64,000 nt of DNA from Haloplanus sp. HW8-1 (GTDB lineage Archaea > Halobacteriota > Halobacteria > Halobacteriales > Haloferacaceae), in assembly GCF_023703795.1 (NCBI RefSeq), contig NZ_CP098518.1:2046001-2110000 (forward strand), in the 5' to 3' direction. Below, in pieces: positions 16,953 to 25,751 of the stretch; the first letter of the stretch is position 1, and each line of letters starts with the position of its first letter. The notes beneath the pieces were generated by a model. It did not search any database. It worked only from the letters and a program-made list of their open reading frames with translations, and was not told the origin of the DNA. The position numbers were made by a program, and so were the translations under genes.

Positions 16953-17856
16953 TCAGCCCTCCCCGATCGGCTCGGCGTCGTCGACCTCGATCCGCCCCTG
17001 TAGCTCGCGCTTGGACGCGGGGCTGATCGCGATGCCGGCCCCGTCCAGTCGCTCTTTGACCGCTCGGGCGTACCGACCGGACGGCGAACACGTCCAGGTG
17101 CTTCGGGTCCGCGATCCAGTAGTGAACACGTAGTACGACAGCGTCGCCGCCGAACTCGTCGACGTAGGCCTTCGGCGTCGGCCCCGCTTCGATGTCGTCG
17201 ACGGCGTCCGTCGCTGCGGTGAGTAGGTCCAGTGCCTCGCTCACGTCCGCCTCGTACGCGATCCCGACGCGCTCGACGATGCGCCGTCGTTTCCGACCGT
17301 ACGGGCGGGTGATCGCCTGCCCCGTGAGGGTCGTGTTCGGCACCGTGACGAGTTCGCCGTCCGGCGTGAGCACGCGCGTCACCCGGAGCGTGATCGACTG
17401 GACCGTCCCTCCGCCGTCCGCCCACTCGATGTAGTCACCCACGTTGAACTCGGGGTCGGCGACGAGTACGAGTCCGCTGACGATGGAGCCGATGACCGTC
17501 TGTCCGGCGACGCCGACGGCGAGCGTCCCGGCGGCGATGACGAGCGCGGAGTCGCCGATCAGGTCGCCGTACCCGGCCGTTCCGGCGGCGACGAAGAAGG
17601 CGACCACGACGACCAGCAGGCGGACGTACCGCGAGACCGCCTCCCTGATCGTCGGATTGTTCCGGTTGCGCCGGCGGACGTACCGCGCGACGAGGGGTTC
17701 GACGCCGAACCAGCCGACGAGGACGACGGCGACGAAGCCGGCCAGGAACCACGCCCCGCGCCGGAGGATCGGCCAGTAGTCGACGAGTCCCCCGGCCCGA
17801 CGGCCGGCGGCGGTGTGGTCGTCACCTGCGCGATGACGTGCATACCGCGTATTCAC
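16953..17856 (-). pseudogene. mscS: MscS-family mechanosensitive channel gene with C-terminal frameshift
   Basis: Small-conductance mechanosensitive channel: three N-terminal membrane helices, the pore helix with GTLAVGVAGQTVIGSIVSG, then the beta domain (FNVGDYIEWADGGGTVQSIT, VTVPNTTLTGQAITRPYG). At about 17073 the frame breaks: one extra base, or two missing, separate DPKHLDVFAVRS from the expected continuation YARAVKERLDGAGIAISP, which runs in the next frame to a TGA at 16953-16955. Without correction the product ends in about 110 unrelated Arg-rich residues running to 16765. Either a recent mutation, a sequencing error, or programmed slippage; slippage is least likely, as no slippery run is present. 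Confidence 0.85.
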
Positions 17857-17882
17857 GCTCGGGCGCTACAAAGGTCCCGCCG

Positions 17883-18809
17883 TCACTCGGCGGTGCGGTC
17901 CTTGTGGTCGAGTTCGGCCGACAGTTCCTCGGCGCCGCCCCGTGGCAACTGCTCGCGGAGGCGGCCGACGACCTCCCGCGTCTCGACGAGCGACGACCCC
18001 GCGACCGCCCGCACCAGCGCCACGGCCCGATCGGTCCGGGTGTGACGCCACGACGCCTCGCGGGACTCGTAGGTCCGGATCGCCCGCAGGAAGTCCACCT
18101 TCGAGAACTCGGGCCAGTAGGGCGCACAGAAGAAGACGGCGGCCTCGTTGCCGTTGGCGTGCCAGGGGAGGAAGTTGCTCGTCCGCTCGGCGCCACCGGT
18201 GCGGACGATCAGGTCCACGTCGCGGACAGGGCGGGCGTACAGGCGACGGTCGATCTCATCCACGTCGATGTCCTCGGGATCGAGGCGCCCCGCTTCGACC
18301 GCCCTCAGGGTGTCGCGGGCGGCGCCGAGCAGTTCCGCACGGCCGCCGTACGCCACCGCGACGTTCAGCCGGAAGCGATCGTAGGTCTCGGTCCGTCCCT
18401 CGGCGTAGTCGACGGCCTCGCACACTCGATCGGGCAGGCGGTCGACCTGACCGAGGGCGCGGATACACACCTCGTTCTCGTGGACGCCCTCGGCGTCGGC
18501 GAACTCCCGGAGTTTCGACTCGATGAGGTCGAACAGGTGTTCGCGTTCCTCTCGGGATCGGTCGAAGTTCTCCGTCGAGAAGGCGTAGACGGTGAGTTCC
18601 TCGACGCCGAGATCCTGACACCACCGCAACACTTGCTCGGTCGTCCGGGAGCCCTCGCGGTGACCGGCCGTGGCCTCGTCGCCGCGCTCGCGGGCGTATC
18701 GTCGGTTTCCGTCCATGATAATCGCGACGTGGTCGGGACCGTCGTCGATGTCACGGCGGAGCAGTCGCTCGTAAGCGCGGTCGAGCCAGCTACGGACCCG
18801 CGAGTGCAT
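17883..18809 (-). CDS. uppS: Polyprenyl (undecaprenyl-type) diphosphate synthase
   Basis: Cis-prenyltransferase making the long polyprenyl diphosphate that becomes dolichyl-type glycan carrier lipid. The 308-residue protein has all family motifs: AIIMDGNRRYARERG with the catalytic Asp, LTVYAFSTENFDRSREE, AVAYGGRAELL, VDLIVRTGGAERTSNFLPW and the C-terminal YWPEFSKVDFLRA. A helical C-terminal tail of about 60 residues follows. It lies near a truncated paralogue lacking the catalytic Asp (16248-16856), separated by mscS. Confidence 0.95.
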   Translation of the reverse strand: MHSRVRSWLDRAYERLLRRDIDDGPDHVAIIMDGNRRYARERGDEATAGHREGSRTTEQVLRWCQDLGVEELTVYAFSTENFDRSREEREHLFDLIESKLREFADAEGVHENEVCIRALGQVDRLPDRVCEAVDYAEGRTETYDRFRLNVAVAYGGRAELLGAARDTLRAVEAGRLDPEDIDVDEIDRRLYARPVRDVDLIVRTGGAERTSNFLPWHANGNEAAVFFCAPYWPEFSKVDFLRAIRTYESREASWRHTRTDRAVALVRAVAGSSLVETREVVGRLREQLPRGGAEELSAELDHKDRTAE

Positions 18810-18913
18810 GTGGATGGCGACGACGTGGATGGGTATGGGTCTTTTGACACGTGTCGCCCCGTCGCCCGCCGACGCCGCGCCGGCCAGGGTGGATCATCGC
18901 CGTGACGACAACC

Positions 18914-18920
18914 CATATTA
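18914..18920 (+). promoter_or_regulatory. TATA-like element of cofH
   Basis: CATATTA, 25-31 bp before the cofH ATG at 18945, fits a leaderless transcript. Confidence 0.55.
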
Positions 18921-18944
18921 GCCTCGGGCGTCTGTCCTCTCACG

Positions 18945-20312
18945 ATGAGCGACCCGTCCGACGCCGCGGTCGAAGGGTTCGATCACGTCCCCGAGACCGA
19001 CCAGCACTTCGAGAACGCGCTGGCGAAGGCCCGGCACGGCCACCGCCTCACCGTCGACGACGGGGTGGAGCTTCTGACGACCGGGACCGACCACGAGGGG
19101 ATCGACCCCGTCCGGAAGGAGGCGGTACTGGAGGCGGCCGACCGACGGCGCGCCGAGGTGGTCGGGGACGACGTGACCTTCGTCGCCAACCTCAACAACA
19201 ACGTCACGACGGCCTGCGATACGGGCTGTCAGTTCTGCAACTTCAAGGACCGCGCGTCGGCGTTCGAGGCCGACGCCCCCGACGACCACGGCGGGTTCAC
19301 CAAGACGCCGGCCGAATCGCGGCGGGCCGTCGCCGAGGCGGTCGATCTCGGGATTTCGGAGGTGTGTTCGGTCAGCGGCCTCCACCCCGCGTTCGCCCTC
19401 GATGCCGAGCACCGTGAACTGCTCGCCGCCGCCGAGAACCCGGAGCGGGTGAACTACCGTCCGCCCGAAGCGTACACCACGTCGCCGGGCACCTACGTCG
19501 ACCAGATCCGCGCCATGTCCGTCGACGGCGTCCACGTCCACTCGATGACGCCCGAGGAGGCCTACCACGCCCGCCGCGGCACCGACTGGACATACGAGGA
19601 GGTGTACCGCCGCCTCCGGGCGGCGGGACTCGACAGCGCCCCCGGTACCGCCGCCGAGATACTCGTCGACGAGGTGCGCGACGTGATCTGTCCGGCCAAG
19701 ATGTCGACAGCCGAGTGGATCGACGCTATGGAAGGAGCGATGGCCGCCGGGCTCCCCGTCACCGCGACGATCATGTACGGTCACGTGGAAAACGAGATGC
19801 ACCGCGTCAGGCACCTGAAACGGGTGCGCGACCTGCAGGACCGCACCGGCGGGATCACGGAGTTCGTTCCCCTTTCGTTCGTCCACGAGCGGACGCCGCT
19901 CTACGAACACGGCCTGGTCGACGGCGGCGCGACCGACGCCGAGGACGAACTCATGATCGCCGTCTCCCGCCTGTTTCTCGACAACGTCGAGAACGTCCAG
20001 ACCTCGTGGGTGAAGTTCGGCGATGAGAAGTCACTGAAGACGCTCTCCTGTGGTGCCAACGACTTCATGGGGACGCTCCTCTCCGAGGAGATAACCAAAC
20101 GCGCCGGCGGCGACTACGGCGAGTTCCGTTCGGTTGCGGACTACGTCGACATGGTGACGGCCATCGGCCGCCGCCCGGTCGAGCGCTCGACCGACTACGA
20201 ACGCCGGCGACCCGTCGACCCGGAGGACGCGCCCCACGGCCCCCGCCTCGGTCCCCACGCCGACGGAACGCCGATGCTCGGTGCGCGATCCCGGTCTCCG
20301 GCGGACGACTGA
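18945..20312 (+). CDS. cofH: FO synthase subunit 2 (5-amino-6-(D-ribitylamino)uracil:tyrosine transferase)
   Basis: Radical SAM enzyme that adds a tyrosine-derived hydroxybenzyl radical to the ribityl-uracil precursor of the deazaflavin FO, the chromophore of coenzyme F420. The 455-residue protein has the C-x3-C-x2-C cluster motif TACDTGCQFCNF (Cys about 91, 95, 98) and family blocks VHVHSMTPEEAYHARRG, ATIMYGHVENEMHRV and SLKTLSCGANDFMGTLLSEE. The next gene begins one base after the stop. Its partners cofG and cofC lie on the opposite strand downstream. Confidence 0.96.
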   Translation: MSDPSDAAVEGFDHVPETDQHFENALAKARHGHRLTVDDGVELLTTGTDHEGIDPVRKEAVLEAADRRRAEVVGDDVTFVANLNNNVTTACDTGCQFCNFKDRASAFEADAPDDHGGFTKTPAESRRAVAEAVDLGISEVCSVSGLHPAFALDAEHRELLAAAENPERVNYRPPEAYTTSPGTYVDQIRAMSVDGVHVHSMTPEEAYHARRGTDWTYEEVYRRLRAAGLDSAPGTAAEILVDEVRDVICPAKMSTAEWIDAMEGAMAAGLPVTATIMYGHVENEMHRVRHLKRVRDLQDRTGGITEFVPLSFVHERTPLYEHGLVDGGATDAEDELMIAVSRLFLDNVENVQTSWVKFGDEKSLKTLSCGANDFMGTLLSEEITKRAGGDYGEFRSVADYVDMVTAIGRRPVERSTDYERRRPVDPEDAPHGPRLGPHADGTPMLGARSRSPADD

Positions 20313-20313
20313 T

Positions 20314-20868
20314 ATGATGGCGACCACCCATGCGGCCGTCGGACTCCTCCTCGCGCTCCCGCTGACGGTCGTCGCGCCGGAACTGGCTCCTCCTGCCGCC
20401 CTCGCGGGCATGGCCGGCGGCGTCTTCCCGGATCTCGACCTCGTCGCCGGCGTCCACCGCAAGACGCTGCATTTCCCCGATTACTACTGGTTCGGCGCGT
20501 TCCCGGCGCTCGTCGGCGCCGCTCTCGTGCCCGGTTCTGGCATCGTCTCCGTCGCCTTCTTTCTCCTCTCGGCGGCCGTCCACTCCGTCAGCGATGCCTT
20601 CGGCGCGGGGACCGAGCCCCGGCCGTGGGAGCGTACCTCGGCGCAGGCGGTGTACCTTCACTCCCGGAACCGCTGGCTCTCGCCGCGCTACTGGGTACGA
20701 TACGACGGCGCACCCGAAGACTACCTGCTCACCGTCTGCCTTCTCTCGCCCGGCCTGTTCGTCTTCGGCCCGACCGTTCGGCGCGTCGCGTTCGCCTTTC
20801 TCGTCGTCGGCGGGGCCTACACCCTCGTCCGTAAGCGCCTCCCGGACGTCGAGGAGCGGTTACTGTAG
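20314..20868 (+). CDS. YdjM/LexA-binding-like membrane-bound metal-dependent hydrolase
   Basis: A 184-residue protein with about four to five hydrophobic segments. It resembles the YdjM family: an N-terminal MATTHAAVGLLLALPL with the His-containing first helix, GGVFPDLDLVAGVHRKTLHF with Asp and His candidate metal ligands, and HSVSDAFGAGTEPRPWER. The catalytic activity of this family has not been established. It starts one base after cofH (tandem ATG ATG at 20314/20317) and overlaps the 3' end of convergent cofG by 9 bp. Confidence 0.8.
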   Translation: MMATTHAAVGLLLALPLTVVAPELAPPAALAGMAGGVFPDLDLVAGVHRKTLHFPDYYWFGAFPALVGAALVPGSGIVSVAFFLLSAAVHSVSDAFGAGTEPRPWERTSAQAVYLHSRNRWLSPRYWVRYDGAPEDYLLTVCLLSPGLFVFGPTVRRVAFAFLVVGGAYTLVRKRLPDVEERLL

Positions 20869-21990
20869 GGCACGATACCGCTGTCCCGCCTCGTCGTCGG
20901 CGCGAAGTGCCTCCCGGATCGCCGGACGGAGCCACGCTCCACCCTCGGCCGGCGCCGCCGCGCCGCTCCGATACGCCGCTGGAAGGTATCGGTCGTGGAC
21001 CGGCAGACGCTCGCGGAGCGGGACCCCTGCCTCGCTCGCGATTGCCGACAGTTCATCGACTGCGGGCCACTCGTAGTCCGGGTTGATGTAGTCGTCGGTG
21101 ATCGGGGAGACACCGCCGAGGTCGTCGACGCCACAGGGAAGCAACTCGCGGACTGGCGCGAGGTTCGGCGGCACTTGCACCGACACCTCGTTCGGCAGGG
21201 CGACCCGTGCCATCGCCACCGTCTCGCGCAGCGTCTCGACGCCCGGGCGCTCGAAGTCCGAACGCTCGTTGGGGACGACCGGCTGGACGATCACCTCCTG
21301 TACGTGGTCGTAGCGGGCGTGGAGTTCGCCGATCGCCAGCAGGCTCTCGGCCCGGTCCCTGCGCGACTCCCCGATGCCGACGAGGATGCCGGTGGTGAAC
21401 GGAACCGACGCCTCACCGGCCGCCCGGATCGTCCCCAGTCGGCGTTCGGGGGTTTTCCGCCGGCTCCCCGCGTGTGCGCTCACGTCCGCTGTCGTCTCCA
21501 GCATCACGCCCATGCTGGCGTTGACCGCCGCGAGCCGGTCCAGTTCCTCGTAGCGCAGGTCGCCCGGGTTGCTGTGGGGGAGCAAGCCGACGTCGAGTGC
21601 CATCTCGCAGGCGTCGTAGAGGTAGTCGAGGACGGTGTCGTACCCCCAGTCGCCGAGTCGGTCGTGAATCGCCGTGTACCGCTCGTCCGGGGCGTCGCCG
21701 AAGGTGAACAGGACCTCGGTACAGCCGGCCTCGGCCCCGAACTGGAGCTCTTCGCGGAGTTCGTCCGGCGACACCAGCGTCGCCTCGCCGGGCACGTCGT
21801 AGAACGTACAGTAGGTGCAGGTGTACCGGCACGCGGTCGTCAGCGGCACGAAGAGGTTCCGGGCGAAGGTGAGTTCGGGCGCCGGTCCCACGTCTGCAGG
21901 GGTCGCGTCGAGCAGGTCGGCGACGGCGCCGGCGTCGACCAAACTCTCGGGGTCGACCCGCTCGGCGTCGGTCTCGGGTGCCCGTGGCAT
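20860..21990 (-). CDS. cofG: FO synthase subunit 1 (7,8-didemethyl-8-hydroxy-5-deazariboflavin synthase)
   Basis: Radical SAM partner of CofH that closes the deazaflavin ring of FO. The 376-residue protein has the cluster motif TTACRYTCTYCTFYD (Cys about 54, 58, 61), LFTFGDAPDERY, VGLLPHSNPGDL, TTGILVGIGESRRDR and VQVPPNLAP. The ATG at 21990 avoids nine further codons rich in Gly and Arg. It follows cofC on the same strand after 64 bp and converges on the YdjM-like gene. Confidence 0.96.
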   Translation of the reverse strand: MPRAPETDAERVDPESLVDAGAVADLLDATPADVGPAPELTFARNLFVPLTTACRYTCTYCTFYDVPGEATLVSPDELREELQFGAEAGCTEVLFTFGDAPDERYTAIHDRLGDWGYDTVLDYLYDACEMALDVGLLPHSNPGDLRYEELDRLAAVNASMGVMLETTADVSAHAGSRRKTPERRLGTIRAAGEASVPFTTGILVGIGESRRDRAESLLAIGELHARYDHVQEVIVQPVVPNERSDFERPGVETLRETVAMARVALPNEVSVQVPPNLAPVRELLPCGVDDLGGVSPITDDYINPDYEWPAVDELSAIASEAGVPLRERLPVHDRYLPAAYRSGAAAPAEGGAWLRPAIREALRADDEAGQRYRALQ

Positions 21991-22054
21991 GCCCCCGGAT
22001 CGTCGCCCGACGGACAAAAATCCTCCCTCACGTCCGACCCGGTCGGTCGGCCGC

Positions 22055-22681
22055 TCACGCCGTCCGGTCGATCCCGACCCGTCCCTCGCCCGCGTCGAGT
22101 TCGAACCCCGCCTCGCGGAGCCAGGCCGCCGCCTCGCCCTCGCCGTGGAGCAACACCTCGACCAGATCCGCCGGCTCGTCCACGTCGCTCGCGAGGCGCA
22201 TCGAGTCGACCACGCGTGGTTCGACGCCGACCGCTCGCGCCACAGTCAGGTGATCGCGATAGGAGACGCCGTGGAAGTCGACTTGGAAGTCGGGGTGGGA
22301 AACGACGAGACCGTTCGTCCCGCCGCCACGGCCGGGGGCGACGACCACGTCGCCGTCGGCCGCGGCTTCGACCAGCGTCTCGACGGCTGTCGGCGTCACT
22401 AGCCCTAGGTCCGCGACGAGGACGCCGACCGGGTCGGTGCCGCCGAGGCGAGCGTTGATCGCGGCCGAGAGTGGGCGGTCGTCGACGCTCGTCGGGACGT
22501 TGTCTAGGTTGCCGTCGACGGGGGCCGTCGCGACGACTTCGGGTGCGTGACTCGTCGCCCGGAGCGCGCCGAGCACGTCACGGAGCATCGCCCGCGCGAA
22601 GGCAGCCCGCTCGTCGGCGTCGAGCACCGGATCGAGTCGCGTCTTGGGCCGCGACGCCTCGAACGGGACGAGAAAGCGCAT
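22055..22681 (-). CDS. cofC: 2-phospho-L-lactate guanylyltransferase
   Basis: Activates a phosphoenol or phosphohydroxy three-carbon acid (2-phospho-L-lactate or PEP, depending on species) with GTP for F420 side-chain attachment. The 208-residue nucleotidyltransferase begins MRFLVPFEASRPKTRLDPVL and has the VLVADLGLVTP and VVVAPGRGGGTNGLVV motifs typical of CofC. Its ATG directly follows the stop of the membrane protein gene at 22682, so it is very probably cotranscribed with cetZ and that gene. Confidence 0.95.
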   Translation of the reverse strand: MRFLVPFEASRPKTRLDPVLDADERAAFARAMLRDVLGALRATSHAPEVVATAPVDGNLDNVPTSVDDRPLSAAINARLGGTDPVGVLVADLGLVTPTAVETLVEAAADGDVVVAPGRGGGTNGLVVSHPDFQVDFHGVSYRDHLTVARAVGVEPRVVDSMRLASDVDEPADLVEVLLHGEGEAAAWLREAGFELDAGEGRVGIDRTA

Positions 22682-23482
22682 TCAGCCGAGTGGGTCGTCG
22701 GGGCCCTGCTGGGACCGCCAGTAGAGGACGCTGCCGACCAGAAGGCCGAGAACGAGCAGTCCCGCGACGGCGTAGATGAGCAACTGCTGGGTTTGTTGGG
22801 ACTGCCGGGCCCCGTTTGCCTGTTCCGTCGCACGGGTGGCGAGGTTAGTCGCCACGTCGAAACTCCCGTCGTTGTACGCGGCGATCGCGTCCTCGTAGTT
22901 GGCCTGTGCGTCGGACGGATTCGCGCCGCTCGATCGCGCACTCTCGATGGCGCTGCCCGCCTCCTCGATCGCGCTACGGGCCGAGGCGCTCGATTCGGTG
23001 TAGTGGTGGGTCTGCCAGCTGTCGATGGTGCTGCTTGCGCCACCCTGCTGGCTGCGGGTCAGTTCCATCAACAGGAACTCCTGGGCCGGGTCGTAGCTGT
23101 AGGCGTCGACCTCCGGGACCGTGCCCGTAATCCGGACCTCGACCTCGGCGGTGCCGGAACTCGCCGCGACTTCGGCCCCGGAGAAGGACTGCCCGGTGGG
23201 TTCGACTAGGTTCTCCTGTGAACCGGTCTGATCGTAGTAGACGATCGTCCAAGAGACGTCGGTGAGGTCGGTCGATCCCGAGAGCTGCCACTGCTCGCTC
23301 TGGGGGTTCTGGTACAGTTCGTCGAGCGTGATCGTCGCCGATACTTGCGTGCCGACCTGTGCTTCCTCGGGGACGTCCTCGCCAGTGACGGAGACTGCTG
23401 CCGCCGGGACGGTCGCGGCGAGCAGAACGACGAGTGTGGCGAGGACGACCCTAGAAGAGCGATTCGAGTTCGTCCTCGTCAT
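22682..23482 (-). CDS. Exported, C-terminally membrane-anchored protein coupled to cetZ
   Basis: A 266-residue protein of unrecognised family. Residues 1-30 form a signal peptide (VVLATLVVLLAATVPAAAVSV); about residues 30-150 are beta-rich and extracellular; residues 160-225 are Ala/Ser/Gln-rich and helical; residues 228-252 form one membrane helix (LLIYAVAGLLVLGLLVGSVLY) followed by a short charged tail. Its ATG lies 32 bp inside the 3' end of cetZ, in another frame, implying translational coupling. cofC follows at once. A link to CetZ-driven shape control is an inference from position only. Confidence 0.78.
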   Translation of the reverse strand: MTRTNSNRSSRVVLATLVVLLAATVPAAAVSVTGEDVPEEAQVGTQVSATITLDELYQNPQSEQWQLSGSTDLTDVSWTIVYYDQTGSQENLVEPTGQSFSGAEVAASSGTAEVEVRITGTVPEVDAYSYDPAQEFLLMELTRSQQGGASSTIDSWQTHHYTESSASARSAIEEAGSAIESARSSGANPSDAQANYEDAIAAYNDGSFDVATNLATRATEQANGARQSQQTQQLLIYAVAGLLVLGLLVGSVLYWRSQQGPDDPLG

Positions 23483-24638
23483 CTTCGACTAGGTTCTGGA
23501 GGTTGGCTTCGCTCTCTTCGCGGATCTCGCTGATGTTGTCCTGTGCTTCGATGGCGACCTGCTGGAGTTCCTTGATGCGGGGAACGTTGGTGACTCCGGA
23601 AAGCAGGATGGCCGAGGCGACGAAGTCGCTGTCGTTGACGGGGTAGTCGCCGCCCCTGACTTCCATGCTGCCGGTCTGCTCTTCGAGCCATTTCCGGCCG
23701 CGTTCGATGCCTTTCCGGTTCAGGTAGGCGGAGGGCCCGGCCATCACGAGGAGGGCGCGTTCGGTACCGTCGATCTCACAGGGGAGGGTCAGCCGACCCA
23801 AGGCGGCCTTGCGGACGAGGCTCGTGATGCGGTTGGTCGTGTTGGCCGAGTCGAGTTGGTCCTCGACGGACTGCTCGTTGCCGGTGAGTTTCGAGAGCAG
23901 GCCGCTGGACTGCTGTTTGCGCTCGACGGTCTCCGAGGCGTAGCCGACGGTCGAGACGCCGCCACCCGAGAGCGTGTTGATGATCTCGGAGCTGTCGACG
24001 ACGGATTCGGCGACCTCCTGTCCCTCGCGGACCTCGCCCGCGCCGAACAGGATGCCGAACCGGCGGACGATCTCGTCGTTGATTTCGTCGTAGCCGCTCT
24101 GGACGGATTCGCCGGTCTTGCGCCAGGCGTCGTTGTCGAAAACGAGCAGGTTGTCGACCTCGTTGACGAGCGTCTGGAACGAGCGGGCGGCGTTGAGCGT
24201 GTAGATCCCGCCCTCGTCGCTGCCGGGGAGGATGCCGAGACCGTAAACGGGCTCCGTGTAAATGCGCTTGAGGTGTTTCGCGAGGACCGGCGAGCCGCCG
24301 CTCCCGGTGCCGCCCCCGAGGCCGGCGACGACGAGGAAGGCGTCGACCTCGTGGACGGGGATACCGTCGATGGCACCCTGGATCTCGCCGATGTCCTCCT
24401 CGGCGATCTCCGCACCGAGTTCGTTGTCCGCGCCCACGCCGTGTCCCTTCACCCGGGACTGGCCGATGAGCACGCGCTGATCCTGCGGGATGTGTTCGAG
24501 ACCCATCAGGTCAGCCTTGGCAGTGTTGACGGCGACCGCCGCGCGGACGATTTCGCTCCCCGTCCGCTGATCGTACTCGAGGAACTTGTCGACGATCTTG
24601 CCGCCGGCCTGCCCGAAACCGATCATGGCCAGTTTCAT
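23451..24638 (-). CDS. cetZ: Tubulin-like protein CetZ
   Basis: Cytoskeletal GTPase of the tubulin/FtsZ superfamily that influences cell shape and motility in haloarchaea. The 395-residue protein starts MKLAMIGFGQAGGKIVDKFL, has the GTP-binding T4 signature AGLGGGTGSGGSPV at about residue 105, and an acidic C-terminal tail ending EDDEDELESLF. The N-terminus favours CetZ over FtsZ, and the group is probably CetZ1-like. A TATA-like TTTATG at 24685-24690 and a GAGGGG sequence near the start suggest a short leader. Confidence 0.95.
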   Translation of the reverse strand: MKLAMIGFGQAGGKIVDKFLEYDQRTGSEIVRAAVAVNTAKADLMGLEHIPQDQRVLIGQSRVKGHGVGADNELGAEIAEEDIGEIQGAIDGIPVHEVDAFLVVAGLGGGTGSGGSPVLAKHLKRIYTEPVYGLGILPGSDEGGIYTLNAARSFQTLVNEVDNLLVFDNDAWRKTGESVQSGYDEINDEIVRRFGILFGAGEVREGQEVAESVVDSSEIINTLSGGGVSTVGYASETVERKQQSSGLLSKLTGNEQSVEDQLDSANTTNRITSLVRKAALGRLTLPCEIDGTERALLVMAGPSAYLNRKGIERGRKWLEEQTGSMEVRGGDYPVNDSDFVASAILLSGVTNVPRIKELQQVAIEAQDNISEIREESEANLQNLVEDDEDELESLF

Positions 24639-24796
24639 AGTTTCAGACCCCTCTTCATTGGGAAGAACCCAGGCGCAAAACGAACATAAACCTTGTGGGC
24701 GACGGCGATGTTCGGCGGCCGAATCCGACGCTCGATCCACCGATGGCGGCGCGAAACCGACCGTTTCGGCGCCGTCTGACGGACGGCGGACGTCCG

Positions 24797-25684
24797 TCAG
24801 CGATCGCCGAGGTACTCCCCGAGGGTGCGAAGGTCCCCCTCCTCGACGTCGAACGCCTCCACGTCGTTGTGCGCGGCCGTGTTGTCGAACCGGAGCGATC
24901 GGTACTGATCGGCACCCATCGGCGCGCCGGGAAGCGATCCGAGCGCCGACAGCCCGATCTTGGCGAGGGCCATCGGCACCGGGATCACGGTCGTCGGCCG
25001 CCCCTCGCTCCCGTGGACAGTGCGCGCGACGTCCGCGAGCGAGAGCCGCTGGGGGCCGCCGATCTCGTAGATGCCGCCGTCGTAGGCGTCGTCCTCGACC
25101 GCCGCCGCGAGCATGGGCACGAGATCCTCGATCCAGATGGGCTGGAACCGGGTCTTCCCGCCGCCCGGCAGGGGCGTCAGGTACGGCGGCGCGAGCTTTT
25201 TCGTGAAGGGGACGAACTCGCCGCCGTCGCCGAAGATCACCGACGGTCGGAAGATGACATAGCGCAGCGACGACGACTTGACGATCTCTTCGGCCGCTCC
25301 CTTGGCGCGGATGTACGCCGTCGCGCCGTCGGGATCGGCGCCGAGCGCGCTCATCTGCAGGATCTTCTCGACGCCCGTCTCCTCGGCCGCTCGCACGACG
25401 TTTTCGGTCCCGCCCCGGTGGATCCGGTCGTGCATCTCGTCGCCGCCCGAGGGCTTGAACAGCGGTGAGAGCGCGACCAGGTTGACGACCGCGTCCTGTC
25501 CCTCCATGGGTTCGACCAGCGAGTCGTAGGCGGTCACGTCCCCCATCGCCTTCTCGACGCCCCCGGGCAGATCGCCCTTGCTCGGTTGTCGCGCGAGCGC
25601 CGTCACCGAGTGACCCCGCGATTTTAGTTCCCGGCACAGGTGTCGGCCGACGAATCCGGTCCCGCCGGTTACGAGGACATCCAT
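24797..25684 (-). CDS. NDUFA9-like NAD(P)-binding protein (atypical SDR)
   Basis: A 295-residue extended or atypical short-chain dehydrogenase related to the complex I assembly subunit NDUFA9. The dinucleotide loop is VLVTGGTGFVGRHLC at the very N-terminus, followed by VVNLVALSPLF, LQMSALGADPDG and YIRAKGAAEEIV, where the usual YxxxK is read as Y-I-R-A-K. Relatives include nucleoside-sugar epimerase-like and phenylcoumaran-type reductases; the substrate is unknown. It ends about 160 bp upstream of the cetZ start on the same strand. Confidence 0.85.
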   Translation of the reverse strand: MDVLVTGGTGFVGRHLCRELKSRGHSVTALARQPSKGDLPGGVEKAMGDVTAYDSLVEPMEGQDAVVNLVALSPLFKPSGGDEMHDRIHRGGTENVVRAAEETGVEKILQMSALGADPDGATAYIRAKGAAEEIVKSSSLRYVIFRPSVIFGDGGEFVPFTKKLAPPYLTPLPGGGKTRFQPIWIEDLVPMLAAAVEDDAYDGGIYEIGGPQRLSLADVARTVHGSEGRPTTVIPVPMALAKIGLSALGSLPGAPMGADQYRSLRFDNTAAHNDVEAFDVEEGDLRTLGEYLGDR

Positions 25685-25751
25685 GACTCACGGTTACCCC
25701 GTATCACGGTAAAGGTAACGCAGTCGAACGGCTCGCCGTGGGAGTGCCGTT

